Positions 18,249-28,974 of a stretch of DNA of 64,000 bases are shown piece after piece. The notes below the pieces were generated by a model, which saw only the letters and a program-made list of their open reading frames with translations, was not told the DNA's origin and made no database searches. Position 1 is the first letter of the stretch. Each line of letters opens with the position of its first letter. Made by a program: the position numbers and the translations under genes. The stretch is from Undaria pinnatifida. Taxonomy: Eukaryota > Sar > Phaeophyceae > Laminariales > Alariaceae. The stretch is taken from positions 4,872,109 through 4,936,108 of the forward strand of contig JABAKD010000024.1 in the NCBI GenBank assembly GCA_012845835.1, read 5' to 3'.

Positions 18249-19292
18249 ATGTCAGGTCCGGGGGATTCTGGCATTAGTGTGGAGTATATAAAAGAGGAAA
18301 TAAAACTACTCAAGATCCAGATAGCGTTGCAGAATCGGGAGAGAGAGGTCGGACTCGCTGAGGCAGCCCTGCGGGCGTCGTATGCTGAAGAGGTGTACGG
18401 CCTGACTTCGTTTTGGTCCTGGCGGGTGTCGATAATGCATGACGCATTACGACTTCTCCGCGAGGAGCACGAGCATCACGCAAATGTAGTGCGGAAAATG
18501 GACGAAAGAGTATTTTATTCGAGGATGAGAGAGAAGAGAGAGAGCGAGAGAGAGAGCGAGAGAGAAGAGAGAGAGAGAGAAGAGAGAGAGAAGGAGAGTA
18601 AGAATATTTCGCCCCAGCAGCAACTGCGCGGTCCCAGCAAAGCCAAACATGAGCCGAAGCTGGTAGATCTGCATGGCGCTGGTGGCGACGGCGCTGGAGA
18701 GAAGCAGTTGTTGCAGAGGCAGCAGCTGCCCCATACGCCCCATCTGCAGGAAAGGCAGTCGTCAGAGGATTGCTACGCATACAAAGAAGAATTGCCGCCG
18801 CAACCGCCGTCAACACCGCCGCTGCCGCCGCCGCCACCGCCGCCGCCGTCACCGTCGCCGTCACAGCCGCCGTTATCGTCACCGCCGCTGCCACCGCCAC
18901 CGTCATCGCTGCCGCCGTCACCGCTGCCGCCGCTGCTGCCGTCGTCACCGCCGTTACCGCCGCAACAGCCACTGTGTCTGCAAGCCCGCAGTACAGCCAG
19001 GCCTGTGCCTGAATCTGTGGCTACTTTATTTTGTACAAGAGAAGAGAAAAGGAGAGATGGGATTACTTGGCCGGCTGGTGCCGGGAGAGAGGTTGAGGAG
19101 ATTTTGAGCGCGATGGAACACGCGTTTGAATTCTGGAACAACGTGGAGAGAGCGGTGGTGGGCACTGGTGGAAGGGTCTGCACCATCGGTTGGGGGTCGG
19201 AGCATGGACGCGAAAGGAGAAGAAGCCCAAAACGAGCGCGAGTGAAGGAGAAAGGAACAACGGGCCACCAGCGAGGGCTTAGGAGGGCTTAG
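18249..19292 (+). CDS. Gag-like ORF of the LTR element (347 aa)
   Basis: From the first ATG (MSGPGDSGISVEYIKEE) the protein has an amphipathic N-terminal half (about 1-95), an Arg/Glu run (about 96-120) likely to form a coiled coil or charged helix, a Pro-rich block encoded by a CCGCCG/CCGTCA repeat (about 180-245), and a basic C-terminus with RRRSPKRARVKEKG. It occupies the gag position just after the 5' LTR, but no zinc knuckle or protease is seen. Function is inferred from position only. The minus-strand Ala/Val-rich frames opposite are repeat shadows. Confidence 0.55.
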   Translation: MSGPGDSGISVEYIKEEIKLLKIQIALQNREREVGLAEAALRASYAEEVYGLTSFWSWRVSIMHDALRLLREEHEHHANVVRKMDERVFYSRMREKRESERESEREEREREEREKESKNISPQQQLRGPSKAKHEPKLVDLHGAGGDGAGEKQLLQRQQLPHTPHLQERQSSEDCYAYKEELPPQPPSTPPLPPPPPPPPSPSPSQPPLSSPPLPPPPSSLPPSPLPPLLPSSPPLPPQQPLCLQARSTARPVPESVATLFCTREEKRRDGITWPAGAGREVEEILSAMEHAFEFWNNVERAVVGTGGRVCTIGWGSEHGRERRRSPKRARVKEKGTTGHQRGLRRA

Positions 19293-19344
19293 GCCCGCAC
19301 CAGGCACGTGATATTTTGCTTGCTGCTGATGTTTTTTTTGTTTA

Positions 19345-19668
19345 GTCTTGCAGTACGTCTACTACAGATCCCTTCAGTCATCCTTTACTCTCAATCAATC
19401 TCAATCTTGGGGGGTAGTGCGCAATTCTCAAATCAACATGAAACAAGCCGAAACAAAAAAAACATCATGCCACGTGATAAGTTGCTTGCTGCTGATGTTT
19501 TTTTTGTCTAGTCTTGCAGTACGTCTACTAAAGATCACTTCATGATGTTTTTTTTGTTTCGGCTTGTTTCATGTTGATTTGAGAATTGCGCACTACCCCC
19601 CAAGATTGAGATTGATTGAGAGTAAAGGATGACTGAAGTGATCTGTAGTAGACGTACTGCAGGACTAA
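19345..19668. repeat. Long inverted repeat (arms about 120 bp) inside the LTR element
   Basis: The stretch from GCAGTACGTCTACTA to AAAAAACATCATG (about 19,348-19,471) recurs inverted at about 19,542-19,666. The loop repeats part of the arm (TTGCTTGCTGCTGATG, GTCTTGCAGTACGTCTACTA). The arms differ at only a few bases, so the transcript should form a strong hairpin. Confidence 0.9.
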
Positions 19669-19669
19669 C

Positions 19670-22130
19670 ATGTCTGATTCCGTGTTGTGGCTGCCTGGCG
19701 GAGCGCCTGGGCAGGGCACAGTAAGTCGGAGTTGAGTTTTATACGTGAAAGTGAAATGCTGAAATAATGCATACACAGCAGTACATGTTGTATCATATCA
19801 TATCATCGGTACAGCAGAGTACAGCAGTAGTACGAAAATTACGTGAATCAATTACTTGCAAAATTTAGGGTAGGGGTCGTAGAGGTACGTTTTCGCGTGT
19901 ATGCCGAGCAATGCTAAAAATACAAGCACGACCCTTGAAGACTATGCATGATGAGCAGTACAGGAGTGATCAACCCGTGTTGATAGTAGTGCCCTTTGAG
20001 CTGGGATTTCGCTTGGTTTATGGTGCTGCTGACTCACTGCTGAATGAACATGGTGTTGCATGATGTTGTACGTACTGCCAACTTGCAAGTTGTCGGTATA
20101 TTGAACCGTCGTCGAAATGCCGACAAATGTGCACGTTATTTGCTGCATTATTTTGCATCTTTGATTATATTTGCATGCAAAGCATTGTTGTACTTGCATC
20201 GGCATTCTAAGAGTAGTTTTGTCCCGTGAAGGTATTTTTGGACTACAGTAGTAATGGGTGTATGAGTCCTTGACAGCTGTCCGTCAAGTCCGTCAAGGGG
20301 CAAGAGTGCCGTCAACTGATGTACCCGGCATGTCCTTGACGTGTGACGTTCCCCATTTGTAGTGTAGAAACAGCATGCAGTACTACAGCAATATATCCCG
20401 TGCTATCCGCACGTCTGTTGGTAGTTATCGATACAAGAGGATACGAGTACGAATGATACACCAGCACGATCGATTGTACATCGACTTGTCTGCGAGTATA
20501 TGATACGCCCAGATACTGCCTGTGCCTGCGTTGCGGATCATTGCACAACGGTGGAGTACCCCCCAGTGTAGCATTGCGATACTGCTGTTACTAAAGATTT
20601 CCATGCAGGTATAACTGGTATGAGTATAGACTAGAGGGCTCTTGGTGAGCAATCTAAAAACAGGGCAACTGAGCATGTGCGAGGGATTTTTGATAAAAAG
20701 AGCAGTTCAACCTATGCCGACCTAATCGCTCGATTGCACGATCCATCCGCTGCTTGTGAGGAGTCAATCTTGCGCCAGGAACGGCTGCTTCATTCAGGAG
20801 GATAGGCTTGAGTGCCCGAGCTGCGGCGATGCCATGAGACCGGAAGGAGGCTGCCGCAGCGGAGGGACCACCAGCAGTAGTGTTTGGGGCATTGGGGTTG
20901 AAATGAATGGGGATGATGCTGGGTGATTGTGATTTTGTTATTTGAACTTTGATTGTTAGCCTGCTTGAGATGGACTTGATTGTTTTTCTTGTTTTTGTTA
21001 TAGGATGAGGCTTGTTTATTGTTGGTATGACAAATGTCGGCTGATGGCAAAGCGCATGAGATGGAACAGACCATGAGCTGCGCAGAGGCGCGTTCGGTCT
21101 AGTTCGAGTATTCGTGACTTGAGTACGAGTATTGTCCCGCTGACGCGTTGGTTATGCGTTGTCTGATCGCGCGGACTTACCCCATGCTTACTTAAAATAT
21201 GTATAGCACCGATGTTATGCATACTCGTCAGGAATAACAAAGTACTATGGTTTGATTTTGCGAGTTGATTACTATGTCTGTTTGAGTCGGTACCGCCGTA
21301 TTGGACAATGCCGTTTGTTCTGGCAGACACCATGAAAATGGTGATGTTCTCGCGGTATGTGTGGATTTATTGTCCCCGGGTTTGGTATGACGTACATTGC
21401 GGTTTTCGAGCATAACGAGGGGGCGAAGAACCTGGCACCAAACCCAGTGTGTACGTCGAACTCGAAGTACATCGTCGTGCGAACCCCCGTTTTGCGGGAG
21501 CTTATTATTGGGGGGAGATATTTGGTTACCAGGTATTATTCGAGTTTGAGTTTTTGAGCACAGTGCAACATCCCGCCGCTACGTGTGCTACACATTTCGT
21601 CGTGCACGGAGGAGGGGGGATGCTTTTCGCCGTGCAGTGCGCAGAGTACGATTAAATCGAGTTTCTGCGGTTGTTTGCGTTTTCGTATAATAATGCGGAG
21701 TTTGTTTTTACTGGTTCAGCTTGTAGGCCCCGTACTGAGTAATAGTATCTCGAGGAAATCGGGGATAACCAGTGAGTTTACTTCAGCCATAAATCCGAAA
21801 AAAAAAGGCCGTTTTCTGTGGCTAATTTCGAGGATGACGCCGTTTTTACCTGGTCATTTCCGAGAATATAATTATTGTCGTTTTCACCTGGCAGTAATTT
21901 TCGAGAGTAGTTGATGTTTGCAGCATAAGACTGCTGTTACTTGGTTTGAGACTTGGAGGACTTGTTGAATTGAGGACTGGAATTTGGTTTCGAGTTTGAT
22001 GTTGGAGTTCTGAGTTTGATATATGTTCATTACGATATGACGATGCATCAACCCTGCGATGTCGTGCCTTGTCATGCACAAAGCAGGGGGGATATTAAGT
22101 GTATTCGTCGTGTATAATGAGGAGGGGGGA
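19670..22130 (+). other. Internal region of the LTR element, no ORF supported
   Basis: This is 2.4 kb between the hairpin and the 3' LTR. All frames are short and lack retroelement motifs. Confidence 0.5.
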
Positions 22131-22404
22131 TGTTGATTGTCCTCATGAACATGACGGTTATGATCCATCTTATATCATGGAGTTCCGTATGTTGGTAAGG
22201 GATTCATGTATAAGGTGTAAGGGGATTGTTTGGCCGGATGTTTCCCGGCATGATTTGCCATGAGCTGTCACTCGTAGTTTTGCTCCATATGAGACCGAGT
22301 CAGGCTCGACGGCTGGATAATATAAGAGTTCTGTGTCACCGTCTGGAGTCATCATCACGCCTTCCCGCGCCAGCTACGCGTACACCTTTAGAGATCTATC
22401 AACA
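22131..22404 (+). repeat. 3' LTR of the 4.5-kb element
   Basis: Appears identical to the 5' LTR. It is preceded by the purine tract and followed by the GCAAC target duplication. Confidence 0.88.
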
Positions 22405-23337
22405 GCAACACTCGATGAAAAATCGACGAGCAGTGGGATTGCTGACCCTATGCGCGATAAAAATTGAAGGCAAGAACCGGGGGGGAGAAGGGACGACACC
22501 TGTGACCAAGGCTTGTCCAGAAGCTGGAAAGTGAAAGTGTGATAAAAAAAAAAAAGAAGAAAAAAAAAAAATGCAGGAGGACCAAAAGCGGCTCACACCC
22601 CGAACAAGGCCCGGGAGGGATGGCATACCTCAACATGACTCCCCTATTGCAGCAAGTGGCAGCAGGGATGCAAGCCATGGCTGCAAGCAATGTCCAGATC
22701 GTCGACGGGCTGACCGCCCTCGAAAACGCCCGGCCCCCAAAACATGGCTTGCAAATTTGGAGGCCCGGGCGTTCTCGAGGGCGGTCAGCCTGTCGACGAT
22801 CTGGGCGTTGGTTACGGGCATGGCTTGCATCCCGACTGTCATCAGCTTTAAAAAGGGGAGCCATATTGAGATGGGCCGCCCCTCCCGGGCCGTGTACGGG
22901 GTGACCCGCTTGGCCCACCGGGTCCCCCACGGAGTCGGCTGCGATCACAGGGTCCGGGGGGGTTGTACCGGCCCGGGACCAGCTGAAGCACCGGGGGGGG
23001 GCGCGGGAGGGTCACCCGGGGAAGCAGCGTCGCTGCCTGGGTTGTGTCAGACATGTCTGTTGAACCTATAGACTAGTCTAATACTCTTAAGGAAGTCCAA
23101 ATATGCAAAAGTCAATCGAGTAGACTACAGAAAACAGTTGACGTGAAGTCACGAACTACTACTACTACTGCTATTACTACTACTTCTGAGCCGCCAGCAA
23201 CCCCTGAGGTACCTCCCAAAAGCCAACTCCCGGCTCTCGCTCTCTCCCACTAGTCTATACTCAAACGTATACGCGTGGGCGCCCTCTCTCTCACATGCCG
23301 CTGTGGGGCAGCAGCAAGCAGTCTAGACGAGACTAGA

Positions 23338-24004
23338 AACAAGCTTGCGTGAAAGTCATGCACGACGTATACGACGATACGAACGACAACGTTCGACTTA
23401 GCCGGTTGTTCTTTACACTTTTTTTCATGTGTCTGTCTGCCGGGAGATGGTGTGTAACGGAGTTGGCATGTATGCGATTTCTCTATTATCTTGGAGTATT
23501 AATAGAGAATGGAATACTCAGTACCAAGACTGCTGTGAGTAATAGAGTGTGCTGGAGGCTGGACATCGATGAGCGGAGAGCACGTTGAGTACCATGGTTA
23601 TTACGATTTTGAAAAGAAGCGATAAGTGCCATATATTATTTGTATTGCAGCATAGTACTAGTAACCACATATACAACAGAGCTAGCGCAGCAAGAAAAAG
23701 AGGGCGTCCAACCAGCGTCCAACAACACAGCGACCATAGAACTAGCATGTTGCACGCGTTGCCGCCACCTCATCTTACTAATAATACGTCGCACTTCCTC
23801 GTAGACGTTTCCTACATCATTAGCTGCCCTATACCTACCTCCTGCTTCGTGCGGTCGATCCATTCGAGATCCATTATTTGTAACCGTCGCTTTGCCTCGA
23901 CGGTCTCCTTCATTCCCCCTCATGTCTCCAGGGGGTCGGGACTTGGGACCCACAGGTATAATATGAGTCATATACCGGGGGTTAGGGGTGCAGCAGCGGA
24001 AGTT
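23338..24004. other. No gene supported
   Basis: Short frames only on both strands. The minus frame at 23,636-24,208 has a hydrophilic stretch (about 23,750-23,970) but no recognisable motif or splice context. Confidence 0.35.
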
Positions 24005-24520
24005 TTTGAACTCCTCTGACATGAGGAGACAGCTCGACATTTCACCCGAAACATGACTTACTTCGAAGGCATTCGTTCGAGCAATACTACCACACACAGC
24101 ACTTCTTCTATTCTCTCTAGCCCGAAAACAAATATCCTTACAGTACAAGTAACAACTCAAAAAAGTATGAGGACCGTTTGGCAAGGAGCTCATAATATAT
24201 CTGCTCACCCGAATCGTGACTTACTTCAAAGGCATTCGTTCGCGCAATACGACCCACAGAGCATTTATATCTTCTATGTGCGCTATGTGGTCCGAAAACA
24301 AATAAATATACGATCATAAAATAGTAGTCGAAAAAGTAGCAGACTATATAGCCGGTAGTTCCTCACTTAACCCCTTTTTTAGAGCCCCGAAACCCCTCCC
24401 TATACTAACTTCAAATAATTATGTCCCCAAAAAGGGTTTCCAGTTGTAAAGGCGTTAAGAAGCTCAACCGGCCAGAACCGTTTGGCCCAAAACGTGCAAT
24501 CCCTACCGTATGGGATGACC
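24005..24520 (+). repeat. Interspersed repeat, family L copy with internal duplication
   Basis: Shares GACTTACTTCGAAGGCATTCG (present twice), TATAGCCGGTAGTTCCTCAC and CCCTACCGTATGGGATGAC with 5,080-5,335. It is interrupted at 24,367 by a family M element. Confidence 0.7.
24367..24458 (+). mobile_element. Family M: TTAA-flanked mini-element (piggyBac-like MITE)
   Basis: TTAA at 24,367-24,370 and 24,455-24,458 bounds 84 bp. The left end is CCCCTTT and the right end, inverted, is CGCCTTTAC. The same site in the related repeat at about 5,220-5,245 is uninterrupted. TTAA duplication with C-rich ends is the piggyBac signature. There is no coding capacity. Confidence 0.75.
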
Positions 24521-24900
24521 CTTACAGCGACGAAAAACACGAGAACAGGGGTACGAATCACCATTATCATGGACGCGGGCTACGATGATGGAGGTATACA
24601 CGACGAGCGGTTGTTTTTGGCCTAGGACGCGTGCTACGTATACGATAAGAGGGAGCTACTCATCGTAGCTTAAGACATGTTCTTCTTTAATAACCCAAAA
24701 ACTGATTGGGAGAAAAAAAAACTGCTTTCGTACCGGATGAAAACAATCTCATCATGTGATCTACGTATACAACGAGAACCATATGCAAAACATGTAATAA
24801 AACCCACATTTCCGACGATTTGGGGTTAAGGAGTATATATAGTCTCGTCATTTAAAAAAACATTTCAGACAAAATGCGCTATTATTTTACCTCTACAATT
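24520..24900. repeat. Decayed family G sequence
   Basis: It contains GGACGCGTGCTACG near 24,627, CCCAAAAACTGATTGGGAG near 24,690 and GATTTGGGGTTAAGGAGTA near 24,818: family G words in minus orientation, poorly preserved. Confidence 0.5.
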
Positions 24901-24934
24901 ATCGTATAGCACGCGCGTCCAAAACACTTTCTGG

Positions 24935-25212
24935 ACCAAGGCTACGGTAGGGGGCATGCTAATTGCTAATACGCCCCCCTTTTTCAGTAATGTACTTGAG
25001 CCAGTCGCGCGAGTCACTCTGTACCTCACTGACCAAAATACTTCACGCGATATGCTTGGCGCAGAACGGCTAATTATTGCGTTGCGGATTCATGTCGCCA
25101 AATTGAAACAGCACCAAAGCGTAAGACCGCAAAGGAACAGGGGGTCACTCGCGCTAGTGACTCCGGGCCACTGAAAAACAATTCCCGAAAAAAGGCCCCC
25201 CCCTATCGTAGC
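24935..25212 (+). mobile_element. MITE-like family K copy
   Basis: The ends are ACCAAGGCTACGGTAGGGGG and CCCCCCTATCGTAGCCTGGGT, inverted relative to each other. Inside are GCGCGAGTCACTCTGTACCTC and an inverted-type partner, GGGGTCACTCGCGC. Further copies are at 33,650, 34,060 and 36,575. The 72-residue frame inside is not conserved. Confidence 0.75.
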
Positions 25213-25240
25213 CTGGGTCTCCTGTAAATGATGAGGCTCC

Positions 25241-25331
25241 TTAACCCCTTTAGAGCCCAAAAAAAACTGCTTATACTAATTCAAAGTAATATGCTGTCCC
25301 CGAAACGGGTTTCCAGTTGTAAAGGCGTTAA
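25241..25331 (+). mobile_element. Family M: TTAA-flanked mini-element, second copy
   Basis: TTAA at 25,241-25,244 and 25,328-25,331; ends CCCCTTTAGAGC and CAGTTGTAAAGGCG. The flanks (GAGGCTCC and CCCTCATATCGTCGG) match the family G core GGGGCTCCTTAACCCAAAAT, which is uninterrupted in other copies. Confidence 0.78.
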
Positions 25332-25379
25332 CCCTCATATCGTCGGAACGCCATTCTTGTTTCGCCTAGAAGTATTAGA

Positions 25380-25665
25380 CATATGATTCTACGACAGCGC
25401 CCCCCAAAAAAACAGCGACTTTCTTTAACGATATAGTTTTTTCATGGCTGCTTCATGGCTGTGATCTCGACACGAGGAAAAGGATGCTACAAAGAAAAAA
25501 GCCTTAATGTATTTTCTCGTTTGAGCAAACGATGATCGAACGCTGACGTCGGGGTCGCAATGGGGCACCGTATTTCAAGAGATATATACGGCATGGAGCA
25601 CGTTTTAAAAAACCGGCGATTTCGCTGAAGAAAAGATGGGGGGGGCTACCGTAGAACGACTCATC
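25380..25665 (+). mobile_element. MITE-like family A copy
   Basis: Ends GATTCTACGACAGCGCCCCC and GGGGGGGGCTACCGTAGAACG form an inverted pair. Internal words CTTTAACGA, GATCGAACG and AAACCGGCGATTTCG match the other A copies. Confidence 0.75.
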
Positions 25666-26104
25666 ATTATTGTTTTCTATACCTGGGCCGCGGGTTTGTC
25701 CATCGGGTTGCTCGTTCGGTTTGCTTACAGTCAGCTTTGGGGTGAGGTGTACAGACCTCCGCAGGTGATGAGATGATCCAGAAAAAAATGGCGCATCTCT
25801 ATACATGCCTTTTAGCATGCGTCTATTCTAAGAACAGAGGTTTTGCAGCTCTTTGTGCCGTAATTCGCGCGCACTGTTGCGGGGAACATATGTAGTCATT
25901 AAAACCAAATACTGCTGCTGCTACAAATACACAGCGGGGAATGTATAGGTTCGTGTGTTTATCTTGAGTTATGGTTATTCTATGATGCCCCCCCCCCGTA
26001 AGAACGGCCACCACATGATGGCTATCGAGTTAGATCATATTGTGCGGGGTGGAGAACCCTAACTCCGCACAAGGGGAATGTTCACATCACGTAACGAGAA
26101 TGTG

Positions 26105-26435
26105 GTAAGGCACCCACGAGGCAGTTACATAGTAATACCCATTGCTGTCTCTGAAGTGGCCATACCACGAAACAAAGTAACTCATTGGTCGCTGTCATCC
26201 ATAAGCAAGAAAGCAGGCACAAGGTGCCGAAGTCCGTCTTACGAGCGGTTCTTGGAAGGATGCAGTTCACCCTTCATGCGACTCGCGGAACACCTCACGG
26301 CGCTTCACCCTTGGTGCAAACGATGTCTGCCTAGTTGGTGAACGCCCGACGTGCTCTGTCCCGGCATAGTAGGGATGCGAGGGTCTATGCCTATACGACT
26401 ACGGCCATGCACAAACTGAGTAGACCTCCCTCCGT
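26105..26435 (+). repeat. Interspersed repeat, family B copy
   Basis: Full-length relative of 5,705-6,035, from GCACCCACGAGGCAGTTACA to CACAAACTGAGTAGACC. Confidence 0.85.
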
Positions 26436-26873
26436 AATAACAGTAGTACTGTATCATCGTGCAGCCAGCACGACACTTGGGCTGCCCTCCGTGTGATCGG
26501 ATGCTGTACGCGTCATGTTTGGGAACCCCCCTCCCCAGTAAGCCCGAAAACACACAGCGTACTCACTGCTGACTTGATTTCCTGGATGCACTCACAGTCT
26601 GCCGTCGCAAGCAGAGCGACGCGGCCTACGATAGAGATATTAAGGTATACCGATTTTTGGCATATTTTGCTGAGTGACGCTCGTGAGGCTTTGTAACCCG
26701 AAATCGTCGGAATTTCGTCATTCTTGTCGGGCAAAAATATTGTTTTGTACGAAGTATGCTTGAGCCACAAGGGTTTGCTAATCGGATTGCGGTTTTCCGG
26801 TTTGCTTAGAATCAGTTTTGGGTGAGGTTTGTGGACCTCATTCAGTGACATCACCGCTCATAACGATTTGAGA

Positions 26874-27146
26874 ATCGACGCCTGGTACGATAAAGGTAGC
26901 ACTTTTCGGGTGAAATGGTTTCTGAATGACGGGGCTCCTTAACCCACAATCGTCGGGAATGGCCCATTTTTTTTTGCCTGATCCTCGTTGTGTACTTAGG
27001 CGCCATGGGGCTTTTCATCCGGTAGCGGTTTTTATTTTTCTCTCCAAATCAGTTTTTGGGTTAAAAAGGACATGTCTTAAGCTCCCAAAATTGAGGGGTA
27101 GTATTAGAAAAAAAGTGGTGCACCACTATCGTAGCACGCGTCCGAC
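26874..27146 (+). mobile_element. MITE-like family G, most complete copy
   Basis: The left end GACGCCTGGTACGATAAAGGT pairs with the inverted right end GGACGCGTGCTACGATAGTG. It carries the internal TGACGGGGCTCCTTAACCC and TTAAGCTCCC blocks. About 273 bp, no coding capacity. Confidence 0.75.
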
Positions 27147-27419
27147 CGCAGTACCCTGTGTCGCAAACCCACCTCGCTTTTGGTGACTAGTCAGTAACAC
27201 CCCAACGGGCAAAGCAAACCAGAGGTCACAAAGAACGAGAATATTCGTAGATAGATGTCGTCTATCTACCGCACACCCGCACACCCGCCGCCCAATTTGG
27301 ATGTTATACTATTCGTTCTTGCCCCACCTGCTCTCTCTTTGTCTCTCGGTCGACGTGCCTACCACGTGGATATGCGGTACTCTCCAGTCCTTCCTGTCCT
27401 GTGACTGACGCTCGCTGTT

Positions 27420-27990
27420 TGGCCTTTTGACAAATTGTTCGCTGCTGCTGGCGGCCGCATCTGTGTGTACCTCCCCCTTCCGCTCCCGGCCTCTGCCGTC
27501 CCCGCTACGTAAACGTGGACGATGTGTGTCCACGAGCCTACATCGACCTTCTTCCGCCCCTTCCCTGCACGCCGTGAGTCCGGCTATCCCCCCCCCCCTG
27601 CCCCCAACTCCGCCGCCCCACCCCCACCACCCAAGCAACCGCCCCCCGCTTCCGCCACCAACAGTACTAATAGTTTTTCACAACGAGGCGTGTATCGATG
27701 TAATTCCTGACCCCTTCCGCACACGGCACGCGTCAGAATATAATATATATTTAGAATATATCTCCCGCGCCATTTCTCTCACCTAAAAATGGCCTTCCCG
27801 CCCGGCCCCGCCACCTCGTCATTCACAATAGATAGTTACATCCAAACATCGGAACGGCATCTATGATATATTGTCGGACGGCAAAAATAGTAAGAATGAT
27901 TTCCATGATGAGGCGTGCATCGACCTTCTTCCGGAGACCACTTTCCTTCACGCTGCGCGTCCGGCCATCTCAAGGGTCGTTCGTAATGGG
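27420..27990 (+). other. Possible coding remnant with a VLIVFHNEA motif
   Basis: After a C-rich tract ending CCACCAACAG, the plus strand reads TVLIVFHNEACIDVIPDPF to a stop near 27,786. Near 27,904 a second, related reading FHDEACIDLLPETTFLHAAR appears, and 27,536-27,590 is similar at DNA level. The V-I-V-F-H-N-E-A motif resembles the start of the catalytic domain in polypeptide GalNAc-transferases, but the sequence after it does not follow that family. The match is short and may be chance. Confidence 0.25.
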
Positions 27991-28249
27991 GAAGGAAACA
28001 TGAACCAATTTCGTGGCGTTAGGGGTTAGATTGCCGTGTAATATGGAGTGAACAGGCCCATGGACTACTATTGGACTATTAACAGCATCATACGCACAGC
28101 ATAATGACAGCGAACAAAGCAAGATAGAAGAACACAAACAAACGTGGATAGGTGCAGTTCTGATGATGAGGTCTAGCCCCTCAAGGGTGTTTGTTCTTCA
28201 CCGCTTGTGAGTGGCAACGTCGCCATGGTCACAAGCAAATAGCTGGCTG

Positions 28250-28500
28250 ATTCTACGACAGCCCCCCCCAAAAAACCGGCGATATTCTTTAACGAGCGTT
28301 TATGGCTGCTCGACAGGGGGAAGTATGGTATGAAAAAAATATCTCTATGTATTTCGTTTTTTGCGGAGAGCTATCGAACGATGACTTCGGGGTGGTAAGG
28401 GTCACCGTATTTCAGGAGGTACGGCCGGGAGCTGGTTTCAAAACCGGTGATTTCGTCAAAGAAAAGTAAAGTTGGGGGGGGCTACCGTAGAACGACTCGG
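28250..28500 (+). mobile_element. MITE-like family A copy
   Basis: From GATTCTACGACAGCCCCCCC to GGGGGGGGCTACCGTAGAAC, with TTTCAAAACCGGTGATTTCG inside. Confidence 0.78.
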
Positions 28501-28559
28501 CTGGAGGGCAGAAAGGCTGTAAACGGATTTATATTTTTGGAGACGACATACGTTAGTTG

Positions 28560-28925
28560 GGGGGGGGGTACTCATTTCGTGCATAGCCGTAGTGGTATGC
28601 CCGTACGAACCTCGTATGCTCGTTTTGCCGGCACGGAGCACATCGGGTTTTCACCGATCAGACAGACATCGCGTGCATCAGGCCCGAAGCGCTGTGAGGT
28701 GTTCGGCGAGTCGCATGAAGGGTGAGCGGCCTCCTACTAAGAACCAGTTATGGAGTAGACTTGGGCACCTCGTGAATATTTTCTTGCATTTCGATAGCAG
28801 CTTCGAATGGGTTAATTTGTTTTCTTTGGTGTGCCCGCTTCCAGAACAGCAATGGGTATATGTAACTGCCGCTTGGATACCTTGCCAAATACACACTACG
28901 TAGTACCATCCGTGGGTAAATGTTC
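28560..28925 (-). repeat. Interspersed repeat, family B copy (inverted, diverged)
   Basis: Contains GAGGTGTTCGGCGAGTCGCA and CCAGAACAGCAATGGGTATA in inverted order relative to the plus copies. Confidence 0.75.
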
Positions 28926-28974
28926 TCCACCCCGCACGCAATATCATCTAATTCGACCACCATCTCAGATACCA

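Larger units (their letters stand above)
17902..22404 (+). mobile_element. Non-autonomous LTR retrotransposon (4.5 kb)
   Basis: 274-bp LTRs (17,902-18,175 and 22,131-22,404) start TGTTGATTG and end ATCAACA, and appear identical. The 5-bp target duplication GCAAC is at 17,897-17,901 and 22,405-22,409. A purine tract (GAGGAGGGGGGA) lies directly before the 3' LTR and sets the plus orientation. No convincing tRNA primer site follows the 5' LTR. No protease, reverse transcriptase or integrase is visible; the only sizeable ORF is gag-like (18,249-19,292). Identical LTRs imply a recent insertion driven by a partner element elsewhere. Confidence 0.85.
17749..22570 (+). mobile_element. tRNA-headed SINE, interrupted by an LTR element
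   Basis: The SINE (about 314 bp) is 17,749-17,901 plus 22,410-22,570. The head GTCGCCCCAGTGGCGTATC and the B-box-like GAGTTCGAGCC at 17,802-17,812 resemble a tRNA gene. It ends in an A-rich tail (22,541-22,570) and is flanked by ATGCAGG at 17,742-17,748 and 22,571-22,577. A relative lies inverted at 38,930-39,252. Confidence 0.65.
17351..23337. mobile_element. Foldback element with arms of about 585 bp, split by nested insertions
   Basis: The left arm is 17,351-17,746 continued at 22,571-22,740; the right arm, inverted, is about 22,760-23,337. Matching words include AACCCAGGAAGCGAAGCTGC with its inverted partner, GGTCCCGGGCCGGTACA, ATCGTCGACGGGCTGACCGC and GGGATGCAAGCCATG. Removing the inserts leaves about 1.17 kb, nearly palindromic around 22,750. 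Each arm carries a gag-like coding fragment: NPGSEAASPGDP, GASAGPGPV and QIVDGLTALENAR in the left arm, and the same theme diverged and broken in the right. It is probably an inverted pair of retroelement 5' fragments rather than a classical foldback transposon. Confidence 0.7.

Noticed and set aside
17941..22358. Identical 62-residue minus-strand ORFs at 17,941 and 22,170
   Set aside because: They fall wholly in the two LTRs and are identical only because the LTRs are copies.
26082..26270. Repeated peptide beginning [15 protein letters not shown] at 5,555, 26,082 and 45,656
   Set aside because: It occurs in every family B repeat but with different frame ends and no start or stop conservation; it is repeat DNA, not a gene family.
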